Assembly: GCF_003626735.1 (NCBI RefSeq)
Contig: NZ_RBHX01000001.1
Span: 1,674,001 to 1,738,000 of the forward strand
Reading direction: 5' to 3'
Source of the DNA: Microbacterium sp. CGR2
Lineage (GTDB): Bacteria; Actinomycetota; Actinomycetes; Actinomycetales; Microbacteriaceae
Length of the DNA stretch: 64,000 nucleotides
Positions 40,724 through 49,395 of this stretch are shown one piece after another. The notes below the pieces were generated by a model. It did no database searches and was not told where the DNA came from. It saw nothing but the letters and a program-made list of their open reading frames with translations. Position numbers and translations under genes: made by a program. The stretch's first letter is position 1, and each line of letters starts with the position of its first letter.

Positions 40724-42258
40724 ATGTCGTTGCGAGTGTCCGTCGGTCGGCCGTCATCGCCGCCAGCGCCCTGACTGCGACCCTGAGTCGGCGAGGCCGC
40801 CTGCGCGCCACCGGAAGGCGCGCCGCCCCCGCTGCCTGAAGAATCCGCGTCGATGTCACGGCGGTTCAGGGAGTTCTTGTTGTTCGGGATGAGGACGCCG
40901 TCGGGGATCTCGTAGCCGCCGGGGACGCCGAAGATGTCGTCGATCTGTTCGGCCGCGTCCTCGGGGGTCATCAGGCCCTGCTGCCACTTCAGAACGACGG
41001 CCTGCACCTTGCGGTATAGCTCCGCGGCGTCGGCGAGCGTGCGGAAGTAGACCTTGATCTTCTTGGCGGCGTCGCCTTTGCCTGCCATCCAGCGCAGCAC
41101 GCGCATGTCCAGCTCGACGTGCTCCTCGCGCCGGGATTCGACGGCGAGGCGGGTGGGCTCATCCAGCGTGGCGGCGCTGCCGTAGCTCGAGCCGGCGTCG
41201 CCAGGGTTGGAGGTGAGTGCGATGTTGGAGACGTCGAGGTTGGAGGCGATGACCGCGATCACTTCGCGGATGCTGCTGAAGTCGTAACCCTTGCCGGCGG
41301 TGCTCATCGCTGAGAGCGCGTTCCCGCCGCCGATGCTCGCCATCGAGCCGGCGCCGTTGGGTGTGGCGTAGGCGTTCTGCTGGTTCTTCGCGCCGGCGGC
41401 GCTCGTGCCGGTCGCCGCGTACAGGATGGTGGCCATGGCTTCCGAGACGTCGAGGCCGTCCATGTACATCTGCTTGGCGTAGTTGTTCCAGATCCACGCG
41501 CCGAGAGCATCGGGGAAGCCGAACTTCCATCCTTCGACCGTGTTGGCGTGCATGTCGAACGCGGTCCAACCCTCGGCGACTTCCTCGTCCTTGCCGTCAG
41601 TCTTGACCGTGGGCAGTTGCTCGCTCTTGTAGGTGTCGACGAAGTACCAGCGGACCTGGTCCGCATACTTGCCGTCGGACTGCCGCTGGCTCCATGCGCG
41701 GCGGTAGGCCCAGATGATGGACTCGTCGTCAGGGTCGCTCATCGTGTCAGTGATCTGCGAAAGGGGGACGCTGTGGAGAATCTTCGTGGAGTCCTCGCCC
41801 ACCCACAGCGCGAGACCTTCGGAGTAGAGGCGCTTCTCGCGGCGCGTTCGCGCCTGGGGAGCGAAGAATGCGCGCTGATTGATCGGGTTGTCGATCAGCT
41901 CCTGGACGTTCGTTCCCTTGCCGCGGCCCTCAGTGGGGATGTCGTCGTACTGGATCTTGCCCTGCCAGACGTAGGTCGAGCGGAGACTGAAGCCCTTCTT
42001 CATCCAACCGACCATGGAGGACTCGAGGATGCGCTCCGCCCATCGCTGCAGGTCGGAGAGTTCGAGCCCTTCGGTCGGTCGGGCGTTGCCGCCGCGGAAG
42101 ATGTCCCACCCCTTGTCATCCAGCGCGAGCTGGGCGCGGACGTTGTCCAGGCCCTCCTTGATGATCGCCTGCGCTCCCGCCGCTCCGGCCGTCTCCGTCG
42201 TCTGGGCGGCCGTGAGGACATTGAGCATATCTTCGATGATGCGGTTTTCGCGGGGCAT
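40714..42258 (-). CDS. Portal protein
   Basis: 514 residues in the expected position between terminase and protease. Typical portal stretches are NPINQRAFFAPQARTRREKRLYSEGLALWVG, IREVIAVIASNLDVSNIALT and a disordered Gly/Ser/Gln-rich tail (GSGGGAPSGGAQAASPTQG). It forms the dodecameric ring through which DNA enters the head. ATG 42258 follows the repeat element at 42262. Confidence 0.87.
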   Translation of the reverse strand: MPRENRIIEDMLNVLTAAQTTETAGAAGAQAIIKEGLDNVRAQLALDDKGWDIFRGGNARPTEGLELSDLQRWAERILESSMVGWMKKGFSLRSTYVWQGKIQYDDIPTEGRGKGTNVQELIDNPINQRAFFAPQARTRREKRLYSEGLALWVGEDSTKILHSVPLSQITDTMSDPDDESIIWAYRRAWSQRQSDGKYADQVRWYFVDTYKSEQLPTVKTDGKDEEVAEGWTAFDMHANTVEGWKFGFPDALGAWIWNNYAKQMYMDGLDVSEAMATILYAATGTSAAGAKNQQNAYATPNGAGSMASIGGGNALSAMSTAGKGYDFSSIREVIAVIASNLDVSNIALTSNPGDAGSSYGSAATLDEPTRLAVESRREEHVELDMRVLRWMAGKGDAAKKIKVYFRTLADAAELYRKVQAVVLKWQQGLMTPEDAAEQIDDIFGVPGGYEIPDGVLIPNNKNSLNRRDIDADSSGSGGGAPSGGAQAASPTQGRSQGAGGDDGRPTDTRNDIQN

Positions 42259-42261
42259 AGC

Positions 42262-42296
42262 TCAACGTTAGGCGCGGATTAGGCGCTTAATTCTGG
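42262..42296. repeat. Intergenic element copy A (portal start)
   Basis: 35 bp, starting TCAACGTTAGG and ending GCTTAATTCTGG, 30/35 identical to the copy at 40689. It fills the gap between terminase stop and portal start. Shorter, looser relatives occur at 37819, 45083, 46701, 54995, 55172 and, on the other strand, 58721. Confidence 0.8.
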
Positions 42297-42298
42297 TC

Positions 42299-43999
42299 CT
42301 ATACGGGCTGAACGCGCCGCGCGCGTCGCTGCTGGGTGAGTTCTCGGCCGAATTCACGAGCCGGCACCGCCTTGGAGTCAGCCTCTTCTTCGGGGATCAG
42401 CACCCGCAGCGAGGCGTACATGGCGGCGTCCGCCCGGTCTGGGGAGCCGCCCATCATGGTCTTCATTTTGTCCTTGGGGTCGATCTTGATCGCCCCGCTC
42501 ACCAGCTTGTAGGTGATGAGCATCAGTTCGTCCCGGAGGAGGTTGTCCGCAGAATCGATGTCGAGGAGGCCGTCGCGCATGAGGTCGGCGAAGTGGTCGT
42601 GGATCTCGTCGCGCCAGATGCGCCAGCGAGAGATGTCACTCGAGGATCTGGAGCCGATGACGCGGATGACTTCGTACTTCCGATCGGCGAACTCCGGAGA
42701 CCGCATGAGGTCAGTGGCTACGCCGGAGCCGACGGCGTTGCCGTCGATGCGGACTTCGGTGGCGCCGAGGTGCTTGGCGATCGCGTGGATCCGCCGCGCG
42801 TTCGTCAGCGTGTCCTCCTTCGACCAGACGCCGGTGGTCTCACGGGTCTCGGCGCCATCCTGGTACAGGATCGTGTCGGCGAAGAGGCGGAGGTGGCCGC
42901 CGCGGTTGACGTAGACGACGGACTCGTCATCACCGGTGGTCGCGATGTCGCAGCCGAGGATAACTGGCGTCTCGGGCTCGTACTCGATCTCCGTCTCGCG
43001 GGCCTTCGTGATGTGGTCCTCGGCGAAGAACGTGTTGTCGGCGTCGCCGGGGAACTCGCCCATCACCTTGGCGAGGAAGCGGCCGTTGGGTGTGCCACCC
43101 TCGCGCCGCATGTACTGGTCGTCGTCCGGGTGCTCCTCGTCAGGGATCAGGTCGCCGCCGACCTTCCACGCCCGCTCCTTGTGCGCGATCCAGAGCTTGC
43201 TCGTGAGGCCGGAGAGCATTCCCGCTTGCTTCGCTGGGTCGTCGGGGTAGACGATCTCCCCGGTCATCGTCGGCAGCTCGTAGGCGGTGATCGTGTGCAG
43301 GTTCCAGTCGGCGCCGGCGTCGGTGTTGAAGAGGTTGTAGAACGGGGTCGCGCGGTGGTCGGGGTTCCCGATACCAAGGATTCGAGAGTCGAGTCCTGTC
43401 ATCACGGCCTCGGCCGCGGTGAACAGATCCTCCGGGAGGCCGCCCATCTCATCGAGCCCGACCAGCGTGCGGTACTTTCGCGTTCCCTGGAACGCGGAGA
43501 CGATGTCGGTGTCGGCGGGGCGCTTGCCGATCGCGATCGCCTCCTTACCTGAACCGTCAGGCTTCTGGTAGTTCCATTCGAGTTGTTCGCTGATCCAGCC
43601 GATCGGGCGCTGCCCACCGCTCTCTTTCGCCTGGGTTGCCATGTAGCCGTAGGCGTCTTTCAGGTACTTGAAGATGACGGACTTGATCTGGTCGCGGCCG
43701 TTCGCTGAGAACAGCGCGAGGGACTCCTCGGGCGGGAAGGCAGTGACCCACCAAACGCCGAGGTCCGAGACGGCGAAAGACTTCCCGCAACCGTTGGCGC
43801 TCTTGATCGCGTTGCGGATCTTGCCGTTGGTCGGCGTCGCACACTCGACCATGATCCCGGCCATCTTCTCGTAATAGCGGCGTCCGAGAACGTCGGACGC
43901 CCATGCGAGATAGTCGTGCTGGTAGATGCGCTTCTTCGACTTCTGGACGAGTTCCTCCATCGCCAGGTCAAAGGAACGCGCGCTGATCGCAGAGGTCAC
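42299..43999 (-). CDS. Terminase large subunit
   Basis: 566 residues. ATPase motifs are KSANGCGKSFAVSDLGVWW (Walker A) and YRTLVGLDEMGGL (Walker B). Nuclease-domain acidic motifs are VILGCDIATTGDDESVV, VRIDGNAVGSGVATDLM and DRADAAMYASL. It cuts and pumps DNA into the head. GTG 43999 overlaps the upstream HNH gene by GTGA, which sets the start; the longer frame is a shadow. Confidence 0.92.
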   Translation of the reverse strand: MTSAISARSFDLAMEELVQKSKKRIYQHDYLAWASDVLGRRYYEKMAGIMVECATPTNGKIRNAIKSANGCGKSFAVSDLGVWWVTAFPPEESLALFSANGRDQIKSVIFKYLKDAYGYMATQAKESGGQRPIGWISEQLEWNYQKPDGSGKEAIAIGKRPADTDIVSAFQGTRKYRTLVGLDEMGGLPEDLFTAAEAVMTGLDSRILGIGNPDHRATPFYNLFNTDAGADWNLHTITAYELPTMTGEIVYPDDPAKQAGMLSGLTSKLWIAHKERAWKVGGDLIPDEEHPDDDQYMRREGGTPNGRFLAKVMGEFPGDADNTFFAEDHITKARETEIEYEPETPVILGCDIATTGDDESVVYVNRGGHLRLFADTILYQDGAETRETTGVWSKEDTLTNARRIHAIAKHLGATEVRIDGNAVGSGVATDLMRSPEFADRKYEVIRVIGSRSSSDISRWRIWRDEIHDHFADLMRDGLLDIDSADNLLRDELMLITYKLVSGAIKIDPKDKMKTMMGGSPDRADAAMYASLRVLIPEEEADSKAVPAREFGRELTQQRRARRVQPV

Positions 44000-44580
44000 G
44001 ATGCGTTCTCCAGATAGGTGATCGCTGCGCGCAGAGTGTCGATGTCGTCCCCGAAGGCGCCGAGGCCCATGTTGCACGAGGTGCAGAGCACGCCTCGAAC
44101 GCACTGTCCGCAGGCTGGTGAGACAGGGCAGCAGGCGTGGTCGTGGTCGATGGCGAAGTCCAAGCCTCCCGGCTCGTCACTCCCGCAGATGTCGCAGGTT
44201 ACATCCGCCAGCAGCTCGACCAGGCGCTCATCGGAGATCCCGTACCGCATGGCGCGGCGGTGATGCTTAGCGCAGACGGTGCGGCCCCGTGCGCCGCGCT
44301 GACAGCGCGGCATTGCGCACGGGACGGTCACCTCGATTGCTTGCGGTGAGAGACCCCGCTTGGTCTGGTAGTAGTGCGTCGCGCAGAGGTCTGTGCTGTA
44401 GTGCGCACGGTCACAGCCCTCGAACGAGCAAGTTGCGCCAGACGGGCGCCGCGCGCGAATGTCACGGGTCTCGCCGTACAGCCGGAGATGTCGCAGGTGG
44501 GAGTGGCAAAAGCCGCTCCCCTTGCAGAAGCGCCCGCACGAGACGTGTGAGCAGACCGCGTCAGCGATGACCTGGCTCAA
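43996..44580 (-). CDS. Endonuclease VII-like HNH nuclease
   Basis: 194 residues. The C-terminal 70 residues match recombination endonuclease VII: CDICGSDEPGG, FAIDHDHACCP and VRGVLCTSCNMGLGAFGDD, with the zinc Cys and the catalytic IDHDH. The N-terminal half has two extra Cys/His clusters (CSHVSCGRFCKGSGFCHSH, CSFEGCDRAHYSTDLCATH). TTG 44580 is set by the TTGA overlap with the small-terminase stop. HNH nucleases next to terminases often assist DNA packaging cuts. Confidence 0.85.
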   Translation of the reverse strand: MSQVIADAVCSHVSCGRFCKGSGFCHSHLRHLRLYGETRDIRARRPSGATCSFEGCDRAHYSTDLCATHYYQTKRGLSPQAIEVTVPCAMPRCQRGARGRTVCAKHHRRAMRYGISDERLVELLADVTCDICGSDEPGGLDFAIDHDHACCPVSPACGQCVRGVLCTSCNMGLGAFGDDIDTLRAAITYLENAS

Positions 44581-45074
44581 TCCTCCACCGCTTTCTGTTC
44601 GATCACGGTCTGCGCGTGCCGCATCGCCTCGATGACGAGCTGGTCCCACAGGTCTGGGTCGACTTCCGAGCGCAGCGCGCCCTTCATGTAGGAGAGGCTT
44701 TGGTCGACGACCTGCCCGAGGACGCGCGCGACGTTCAAGTCGTACGTCTCGAGGTCAATCTTCGTGGCCTCGCGGCGCTTGTCGAGGCGAGCGCCGATCT
44801 CCTTGAGGAAGCGCAGCTGCACGAGTGCGTTGTCCAGGTCGAGGTACTTCTCTTCGAGTTGGGCGAGGATGTTGCGCAGCCGGTAGAGGACCAGCTCGTC
44901 CTGTTCGGCAGCATCAACCCACCGCTTCGAGGTGAGAAGCACCGTCTTCTGGGCTGCGACTCGTTCGGGAGTGATGACGCCGCCGAGCCGGCGGGAGATC
45001 TCCTCGGCGGATTCGGAATCGCAGTACCGGAGGATCGTCTGGTCGATCTTGCTCAGCACGACATCAGTGGACAT
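44577..45074 (-). CDS. Terminase small subunit (probable)
   Basis: 165 residues, all helical. The N-terminus has an HTH-like segment (ILRYCDSESAEEISRRLGGVITPERV) for binding the packaging site, and a long central helix (LRNILAQLEEKYLDLDNALVQLRFL) for oligomers. Position ahead of HNH and large terminase supports the call; no family signature is decisive. The DNA just upstream (45075-45231) is a candidate cos/pac site. Confidence 0.72.
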   Translation of the reverse strand: MSTDVVLSKIDQTILRYCDSESAEEISRRLGGVITPERVAAQKTVLLTSKRWVDAAEQDELVLYRLRNILAQLEEKYLDLDNALVQLRFLKEIGARLDKRREATKIDLETYDLNVARVLGQVVDQSLSYMKGALRSEVDPDLWDQLVIEAMRHAQTVIEQKAVED

Positions 45075-45162
45075 CCCCCAAGTCTAGGGCGAATTACGTG
45101 CGTAAAGCGTGAACATCGTGTTATGCTCTACTCGTGTGATGGTGTGTCCCCGCCGGTGAACT

Positions 45163-45218
45163 GAAGGCCCCACCCCCATGATGCCGGATTGTTAACCCGG
45201 CGGAGGGGTGGGGCCTTC
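45163..45218 (+). terminator. Strong 14-bp terminator hairpin with nested loop
   Basis: GAAGGCCCCACCCC (45163-45176) and GGGGTGGGGCCTTC (45205-45218) pair perfectly and are followed by TGTTTGT on the plus strand. Inside is a second stem GCCGG/CCGGC (45183-45187/45197-45201) whose loop ATTGTTAAC contains TTGTTAA, the same seven bases as a tRNA-Asn anticodon loop. A plus-strand transcript from the TATGCT at 45122 would be a roughly 90-base RNA ending here. It also ends the convergent minus-strand DGQHR gene. Confidence 0.75.
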
Positions 45219-45231
45219 TGTTTGTCTCGGA

Positions 45232-46665
45232 CTATTTCGTCTTGCCAGCCTTCGGCATTGAGGCCTCGAACTCGGCGTTCGCCGCCAGCAGTTGCTCCAA
45301 CGCAGGATCGGCGAGGAGATCCGCATCGAGCGACTCTTGCTCGGCGGTCGGCGGCGCGGGGGGCGCATCCTTCGGTTCGGCCCACAGCCACGGTGCGCCC
45401 TTCTTGCCAAGGATCGCGGCGTCGACCAGCGTCTTGACGATCCCGCGGATGTCCTGGCCGCGCCCGTTCGGCGAGAAGGCGTTCACGCTGAATGCCTCGT
45501 TGGGCATGTTGTTGATCCAGATGGAGTTGAGGTGCGCGCCACCCAAGAGGTGAGGCTCGATCACCTTGAAGAAGTCCTTCACCTGCTCGCGGGTCCACTG
45601 GTGCTTCTCGCTCATCAGGTCGTGGTAGACGCCGGCGAGAACGCGCAGCATGGCGGGGGAGCCCAGGAGAGTGGTCGACCGCAGTGTCTCGACCGAGACT
45701 TGGCCGATCTTCATCGCCTCAAGCTGCGGGAACGTCTCGGACACGAGGTCGAGGAACGAGCGCGCATCCTCGGCGACCTTCTGATCACCGAGGATTCGCT
45801 CCTGCACCTTGCCGATTCGGCCTTCAAGCCCCACCTGCACGGCGCGGATGATGTCGGCGACGTGGCGTGCGGTGGCGTAGTCACTGCTGTTGCGCTTCAG
45901 GCGATCGTTTTCGAGGTCAACGCGCTTGTCGAGAAGGGGGTGCTCGAGCACGGTGGGCAGCGCACGGTTGACGACCTTGAAGCTGTCGAAGCGTGAGCGC
46001 ACGGAGGCGGTGATGCCGAGCGCATTGTCTGCGATGTCGAAGAACATCTGACGGTACTCACGGGTGTCGTCGGTCACCTGTAGTTCGACGGAGACGCGCT
46101 CTGAGCTGAAGCGATCCTCGAGTGATCGGGCGGCGCGCAGGGCGGCCTCGGCTTCGCGGACGGCCGACGAGGTCTTGTCTCCGTGCTCGGCGCGCATGGC
46201 CCGTGCTCGGAAGTCCTGCGCCTTCTCGATTTGCTGGGCGATCAGCTGTAGTGCGATATGGAAGCCGAGGATACGGTGTTGGCCGTCAAGGATCTGAATC
46301 TTTGAGGCGGAGCGCTTCGGGTAGGACATGACGCCCCACTGCGCGAAGCCGTCCGAGGGCTCCATCTCGGAATCGAACTTGAAGATGGAGGGTGCCCGCA
46401 GGATGATGCCGGGAATGACCCAGCTCTCGCGCGAGAGGTAGTAGTCGGCGAAGGCCTTCGCGTGGTTCTCCCGGATGGCGCGGTTGCCAGGGTTCGGGAC
46501 GCTCGGATCCGGGCGCGGAACCATGTTGACGATCTGTGCGGGGGACAGCGAAAGCCCGAAGACCGTGCGCCCACCCTGCTTATAGCGGGTCGCGTACGTC
46601 TGCTCTTCGGTCGCGATCCCAGCGACAACGCGGTCGCGTGTCGGTTCAGTAACGGTTTTGGCCAC
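45232..46665 (-). CDS. DGQHR-domain protein, DndB-like
   Basis: 477 residues with the hallmark KIQILDGQHRILGFHIALQL near residue 125, preceded by YYLSRESWVIPGIIL and followed by VSVELQVTDDTREYRQMFFDIADNALG. This is the DndB/DGQHR architecture (ParB/sulfiredoxin-like nucleotide-binding fold). DndB proteins repress and modulate DNA phosphorothioation; DGQHR proteins are also tied to other DNA-modification systems. No dndA/C/D/E genes are nearby. GTG 46665 has AAGGGGA upstream. It sits between nucleotide-metabolism genes and the terminase block. Confidence 0.82.
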   Translation of the reverse strand: MAKTVTEPTRDRVVAGIATEEQTYATRYKQGGRTVFGLSLSPAQIVNMVPRPDPSVPNPGNRAIRENHAKAFADYYLSRESWVIPGIILRAPSIFKFDSEMEPSDGFAQWGVMSYPKRSASKIQILDGQHRILGFHIALQLIAQQIEKAQDFRARAMRAEHGDKTSSAVREAEAALRAARSLEDRFSSERVSVELQVTDDTREYRQMFFDIADNALGITASVRSRFDSFKVVNRALPTVLEHPLLDKRVDLENDRLKRNSSDYATARHVADIIRAVQVGLEGRIGKVQERILGDQKVAEDARSFLDLVSETFPQLEAMKIGQVSVETLRSTTLLGSPAMLRVLAGVYHDLMSEKHQWTREQVKDFFKVIEPHLLGGAHLNSIWINNMPNEAFSVNAFSPNGRGQDIRGIVKTLVDAAILGKKGAPWLWAEPKDAPPAPPTAEQESLDADLLADPALEQLLAANAEFEASMPKAGKTK

Positions 46666-46829
46666 GAGAGGTCCCCTTCAATAGTGACGTGAATATGTAC
46701 TTTACGCTCTAATTTGGGGGCGGCGCAACAACGCGCGGGGGAGAGCTGACTTCAATGTCGGAGGGCTCCGCCTATGCTTCTGAGCATTCGAAGAAATGTT
46801 CTAATGAGGACCGACGGAGGGGTTGGCCA

Positions 46830-47033
46830 GTGAAGACCGAGACAGTCAAATTCAAAGAGTTCGATGGAGGAAGGTCCGTGGAGATGCAGAGCGCCCCCGA
46901 CTTCGTGTTCGTCGAAGCCGGGGGCCACTGCTACGCGTTCGATCGCGCACTGTTCCTACATGGAGTGTCGAAGCTCCTCGGGATCTCCGTCATCCTCGAA
47001 CGCGACGTCGAAGGGGACTTTGCGCTCCCCTGA
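46830..47033 (+). CDS. Small plus-strand protein inside minus-strand block
   Basis: 67 residues from GTG 46830, which has GGAGGGG 8 bases upstream; ATG 46755 in frame is possible, but the added codons have AT-rich third positions. It reads EMQSAPDFVFVEAGGHCYAFDRALFLHG and I do not recognise it. It is transcribed against its neighbours, divergent from the DGQHR gene, and its last 78 bases overlap the dNMP kinase 3' end antisense. Confidence 0.5.
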   Translation: MKTETVKFKEFDGGRSVEMQSAPDFVFVEAGGHCYAFDRALFLHGVSKLLGISVILERDVEGDFALP

Positions 47034-47627
47034 CCGGTGACCGGCGATGACGTCCGCCTTCGCCTCCAGCTCGGCCAGCGTGCCGTCATTCAGGAGGGTC
47101 GAGTGGAAGTCGTCCGCCGACACTGAGTTCTCGCTGGCGTGCGCCGCGGTTCCAGCTGTGGGGGCATGGACACCTGGACGCTCGATCCAGAGGGCCTGAC
47201 CACCGAGCTGCGCGATCATCCTGACTTCGTTGGGGAAGCGGATGCCGGTCACCACGACAGGGTGGCCGGCGGCGCGGTGATCGTCGATCTTCCGGGCCAT
47301 GATCTGCACCCAGACGTTCTCGCCGATCATGTTGCGGCCGACCTCCGTCCCGAGCTGCTGCAGCAAGCGCCGCACCTCGGGAATCTTCTTCGCCTCTACG
47401 TACCCGACCTCCGCGATCAGCTCGGAGTATCTAGCGAATTCCACCTCGGTGTCGTAAACGTTCCCGTAAGCCTCGACGATCGGGTCGATCGCGAGCATGG
47501 CCTCGTGGAGTGCGTCCGACATCCCGAGCTTGACGTATCCGTGCTTGTCGACCAGGCGATCGGCGAATGCGTCCTTGCCGGAGCGGAGGCGACCGCCGAG
47601 ACCAATGAGGGGTTGCGAGAGGTTCAT
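46956..47627 (-). CDS. Deoxynucleoside monophosphate kinase
   Basis: 223 residues, P-loop kinase of the phage dNMP-kinase family (T4 gp1-like). The P-loop is IGLGGRLRSGKDAFADRLV (residues 8-26); later ELIAEVGYVEAKKIPEVRRLLQQLGTEVGRNM and VVTGIRFPNEVRMIAQLGG are typical. It supplies dNDPs for phage DNA. ATG 47627 overlaps the upstream nucleotidase stop by ATGA. Confidence 0.88.
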   Translation of the reverse strand: MNLSQPLIGLGGRLRSGKDAFADRLVDKHGYVKLGMSDALHEAMLAIDPIVEAYGNVYDTEVEFARYSELIAEVGYVEAKKIPEVRRLLQQLGTEVGRNMIGENVWVQIMARKIDDHRAAGHPVVVTGIRFPNEVRMIAQLGGQALWIERPGVHAPTAGTAAHASENSVSADDFHSTLLNDGTLAELEAKADVIAGHRSGERKVPFDVAFEDDGDPEELRHSM

Positions 47628-48187
47628 GCGGGCACCCCCAGCCCGTCGATGAGGAGGGGCATCTCCGCCCAGTCGTGGAGCCGTGCGCGATCGGTGACGT
47701 GCCTGTTGTAGGCATAGTCGCCGAAGACGATGTGCTTCCAGGTCGGCTCCATCGAGCCACTGATCTTGGGCTTGTCGTCGATGAGGAAGTCGCCGTGCAC
47801 GATCGTCTTGTCGTTGGTCAGCACGAGGCGGGAGGCCCAGTGCGAGCCGTAGTGGCGCATGATCCACGCGAGCTTGTCGCTCGCGCACGTCGGGTTCGAG
47901 ATGTACGGGCTCGAGACGATCCGCACGTCGTGGCCGGCCTTGACGGCAGCCTTCAGCGCCTCTCGGGCGCCGGGGATCGGCTCCAGCCGGCTATAGAAGC
48001 CCGGCTTGGTCATGATCTGTTCGATGAGCACCTTCTCGGCATCAGTGCGGCCGAAAGTGAGATCCCACTGCGCCTGGAAGGCGGTTCGCGGGATGTTTGC
48101 TGCGGCGTCGCCGGCCAGATCGAGGCAGCGGTCGAACTCGTCACCCCAGTGGGCGATGACCGCGTCCATGTCGACGAGAATGCGCAT
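47624..48187 (-). CDS. 5'(3')-deoxyribonucleotidase-like HAD phosphatase
   Basis: 187 residues. The HAD nucleophile motif is MRILVDMDAVIAHWGDEF (residues 1-18), then PGAREALKAAVKAGHDVRIVSSP, DKTIVHGDFLIDDKP as motifs III/IV. This is the NT5C-type (cytosolic deoxyribonucleotidase) found in many phages. It may balance dNMP pools next to the dNMP kinase. ATG 48187 overlaps the upstream stop (TGATG). Confidence 0.88.
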   Translation of the reverse strand: MRILVDMDAVIAHWGDEFDRCLDLAGDAAANIPRTAFQAQWDLTFGRTDAEKVLIEQIMTKPGFYSRLEPIPGAREALKAAVKAGHDVRIVSSPYISNPTCASDKLAWIMRHYGSHWASRLVLTNDKTIVHGDFLIDDKPKISGSMEPTWKHIVFGDYAYNRHVTDRARLHDWAEMPLLIDGLGVPA

Positions 48188-48783
48188 CAGAACTCCCGTC
48201 CGTAGTCGATGCCAGTGACGCGGAGCTTCTTGCCCAACAGCCACGACCGGGCCTCGGGAATTCCCGCGTAGCTCGCGACCTCTGGGCGCAGGTAGGCGAG
48301 CGTCAGGTGCGGCTTGTACTCGGCGAACGAATCGACGTGCGGCAGGATGCTGAGCGCCGCGTTCATCTCTGCCAGCTCGTCACCGCCGAGGCGTGCCACG
48401 AGGCAGCCGTAGGGGAGGTCGGCGTAGGGGGACTCGAAAACCTCGATATCGACAACCTCGACCGACACCTCACGCGGCCATCCGATCAGCTCGTTGATGA
48501 CGTCCTTGCGCTGATGCGATGGCGTAAGCAGTCCGTACTTTGCGGTGACGTGAGCGCTGGCCTCGGCCACGGGGCCCTGGACCCAGTGTCGCCAGTCGCC
48601 GTCCGGCGCGTAGACATAGTCGCTCTCAATGATCCGTACACCCCAGGACTGCCTATCGAGCTGCTCGCGAACGTCGAGCGGATCGAACGTCAGTCCAACG
48701 AATCCGAGCCGCTTCATCTCGACGCCGGCGGCGTCGAGAATGTCATCGCGTCCGATGAACTGGTTCTTGTCTGCGGCAGCCAT
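48187..48783 (-). CDS. 2H phosphoesterase (2'-5' RNA ligase family)
   Basis: 198 residues with two H-x-T-type motifs, SAHVTAKYG (about residue 77) and PHLTLAYLRP (about 160), the paired His of the 2H (LigT/AKAP18-like) fold. In phages such enzymes can cleave 2',3'- or 2',5'-linked signals or repair RNA; some act against host cyclic-nucleotide defence. Role here is unproved. It is coupled to the nucleotidase and dNMP kinase genes. Confidence 0.83.
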   Translation of the reverse strand: MAAADKNQFIGRDDILDAAGVEMKRLGFVGLTFDPLDVREQLDRQSWGVRIIESDYVYAPDGDWRHWVQGPVAEASAHVTAKYGLLTPSHQRKDVINELIGWPREVSVEVVDIEVFESPYADLPYGCLVARLGGDELAEMNAALSILPHVDSFAEYKPHLTLAYLRPEVASYAGIPEARSWLLGKKLRVTGIDYGREF

Positions 48784-48947
48784 CAGCTCGCCTTCCTGAG
48801 CGCGACCGGATCCACGATGCGGGTGTCGAGCCCAACCTGGATGATGGCCTGGCTCGCGGCCAGGCCATTCGGGGCGCCGAGGTACTTCACGAAGGTGGCG
48901 CGAGTGGGGCCGGCGAAGACGGTGTCTCCGGGCTTGAAGTCGTTCAT
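48783..48947 (-). CDS. Small KOW-like beta protein
   Basis: 54 residues, MNDFKPGDTVFAGPTRATFVKYLG at the start. The GDTVFAGP motif also occurs in the gene at 49165 (GDTVFVGP), so the two may be paralogues of a small beta-barrel. ATG 48947 has AAGGAG. Function unknown. Confidence 0.72.
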   Translation of the reverse strand: MNDFKPGDTVFAGPTRATFVKYLGAPNGLAASQAIIQVGLDTRIVDPVALRKAS

Positions 48948-49168
48948 GAGTTTCTCCTTATCGAAGTTGAGGTGCTGTCGTCGGGGGCGCCGGTGATGGT
49001 TGCGGCCTCGACGGCCTCGAGCACGATCGTCCGGCCGTCGTCGAGGCGGTACGCGCGCCATTCGACGTTCGGGTCGCGGTCGATGAGCTTCCCGAGTGGG
49101 AACCGCCAGCGCTCGTCCGGCTTGACGAGACCGACGTGGCTGCCGGGGTTGAGGGCGACGGTGGTCAT
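48944..49168 (-). CDS. Hypothetical phage protein
   Basis: 74 residues, MTTVALNPGSHVGLVKPDER at the start and VEWRAYRLDDGRTIVLEAV in the middle. ATGA overlap with the next gene. No family recognised. Confidence 0.7.
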   Translation of the reverse strand: MTTVALNPGSHVGLVKPDERWRFPLGKLIDRDPNVEWRAYRLDDGRTIVLEAVEAATITGAPDDSTSTSIRRNS

Positions 49169-49395
49169 GCCGGCTCCATCACTCGCTCGACGGGCATGAA
49201 TGCCGTCAGCTTCTCGACAGGGAACGTGCGGATCATCCCGGTGAGCCCGGAGGTGACGGTGGCGTACGCGACGTCGTCCGCGGCCTGCTGGAAGCTCAGG
49301 ATCTTCCAGGTCGTCTTCTGCGTGAGATCCGCGGCCGGGCCGACGAACACGGTGTCGCCGACCCGGTGTCCATGCGAGATGGCGATCGCGCTCAT
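49165..49395 (-). CDS. Small KOW-like beta protein (paralogue of 48783)
   Basis: 76 residues with HRVGDTVFVGPAADLTQKTTW, sharing GDTVFxGP with the protein at 48783. ATG 49395 gives an ATGA overlap with the upstream gene; the longer frame is a shadow. Function unknown. Confidence 0.7.
   Translation of the reverse strand: MSAIAISHGHRVGDTVFVGPAADLTQKTTWKILSFQQAADDVAYATVTSGLTGMIRTFPVEKLTAFMPVERVMEPA

Noticed and set aside
45164..45217. tRNA-Asn gene
   Set aside because: Only the anticodon-loop sequence matches; no D arm, T arm or acceptor stem, and the outer stem is a terminator-like hairpin.
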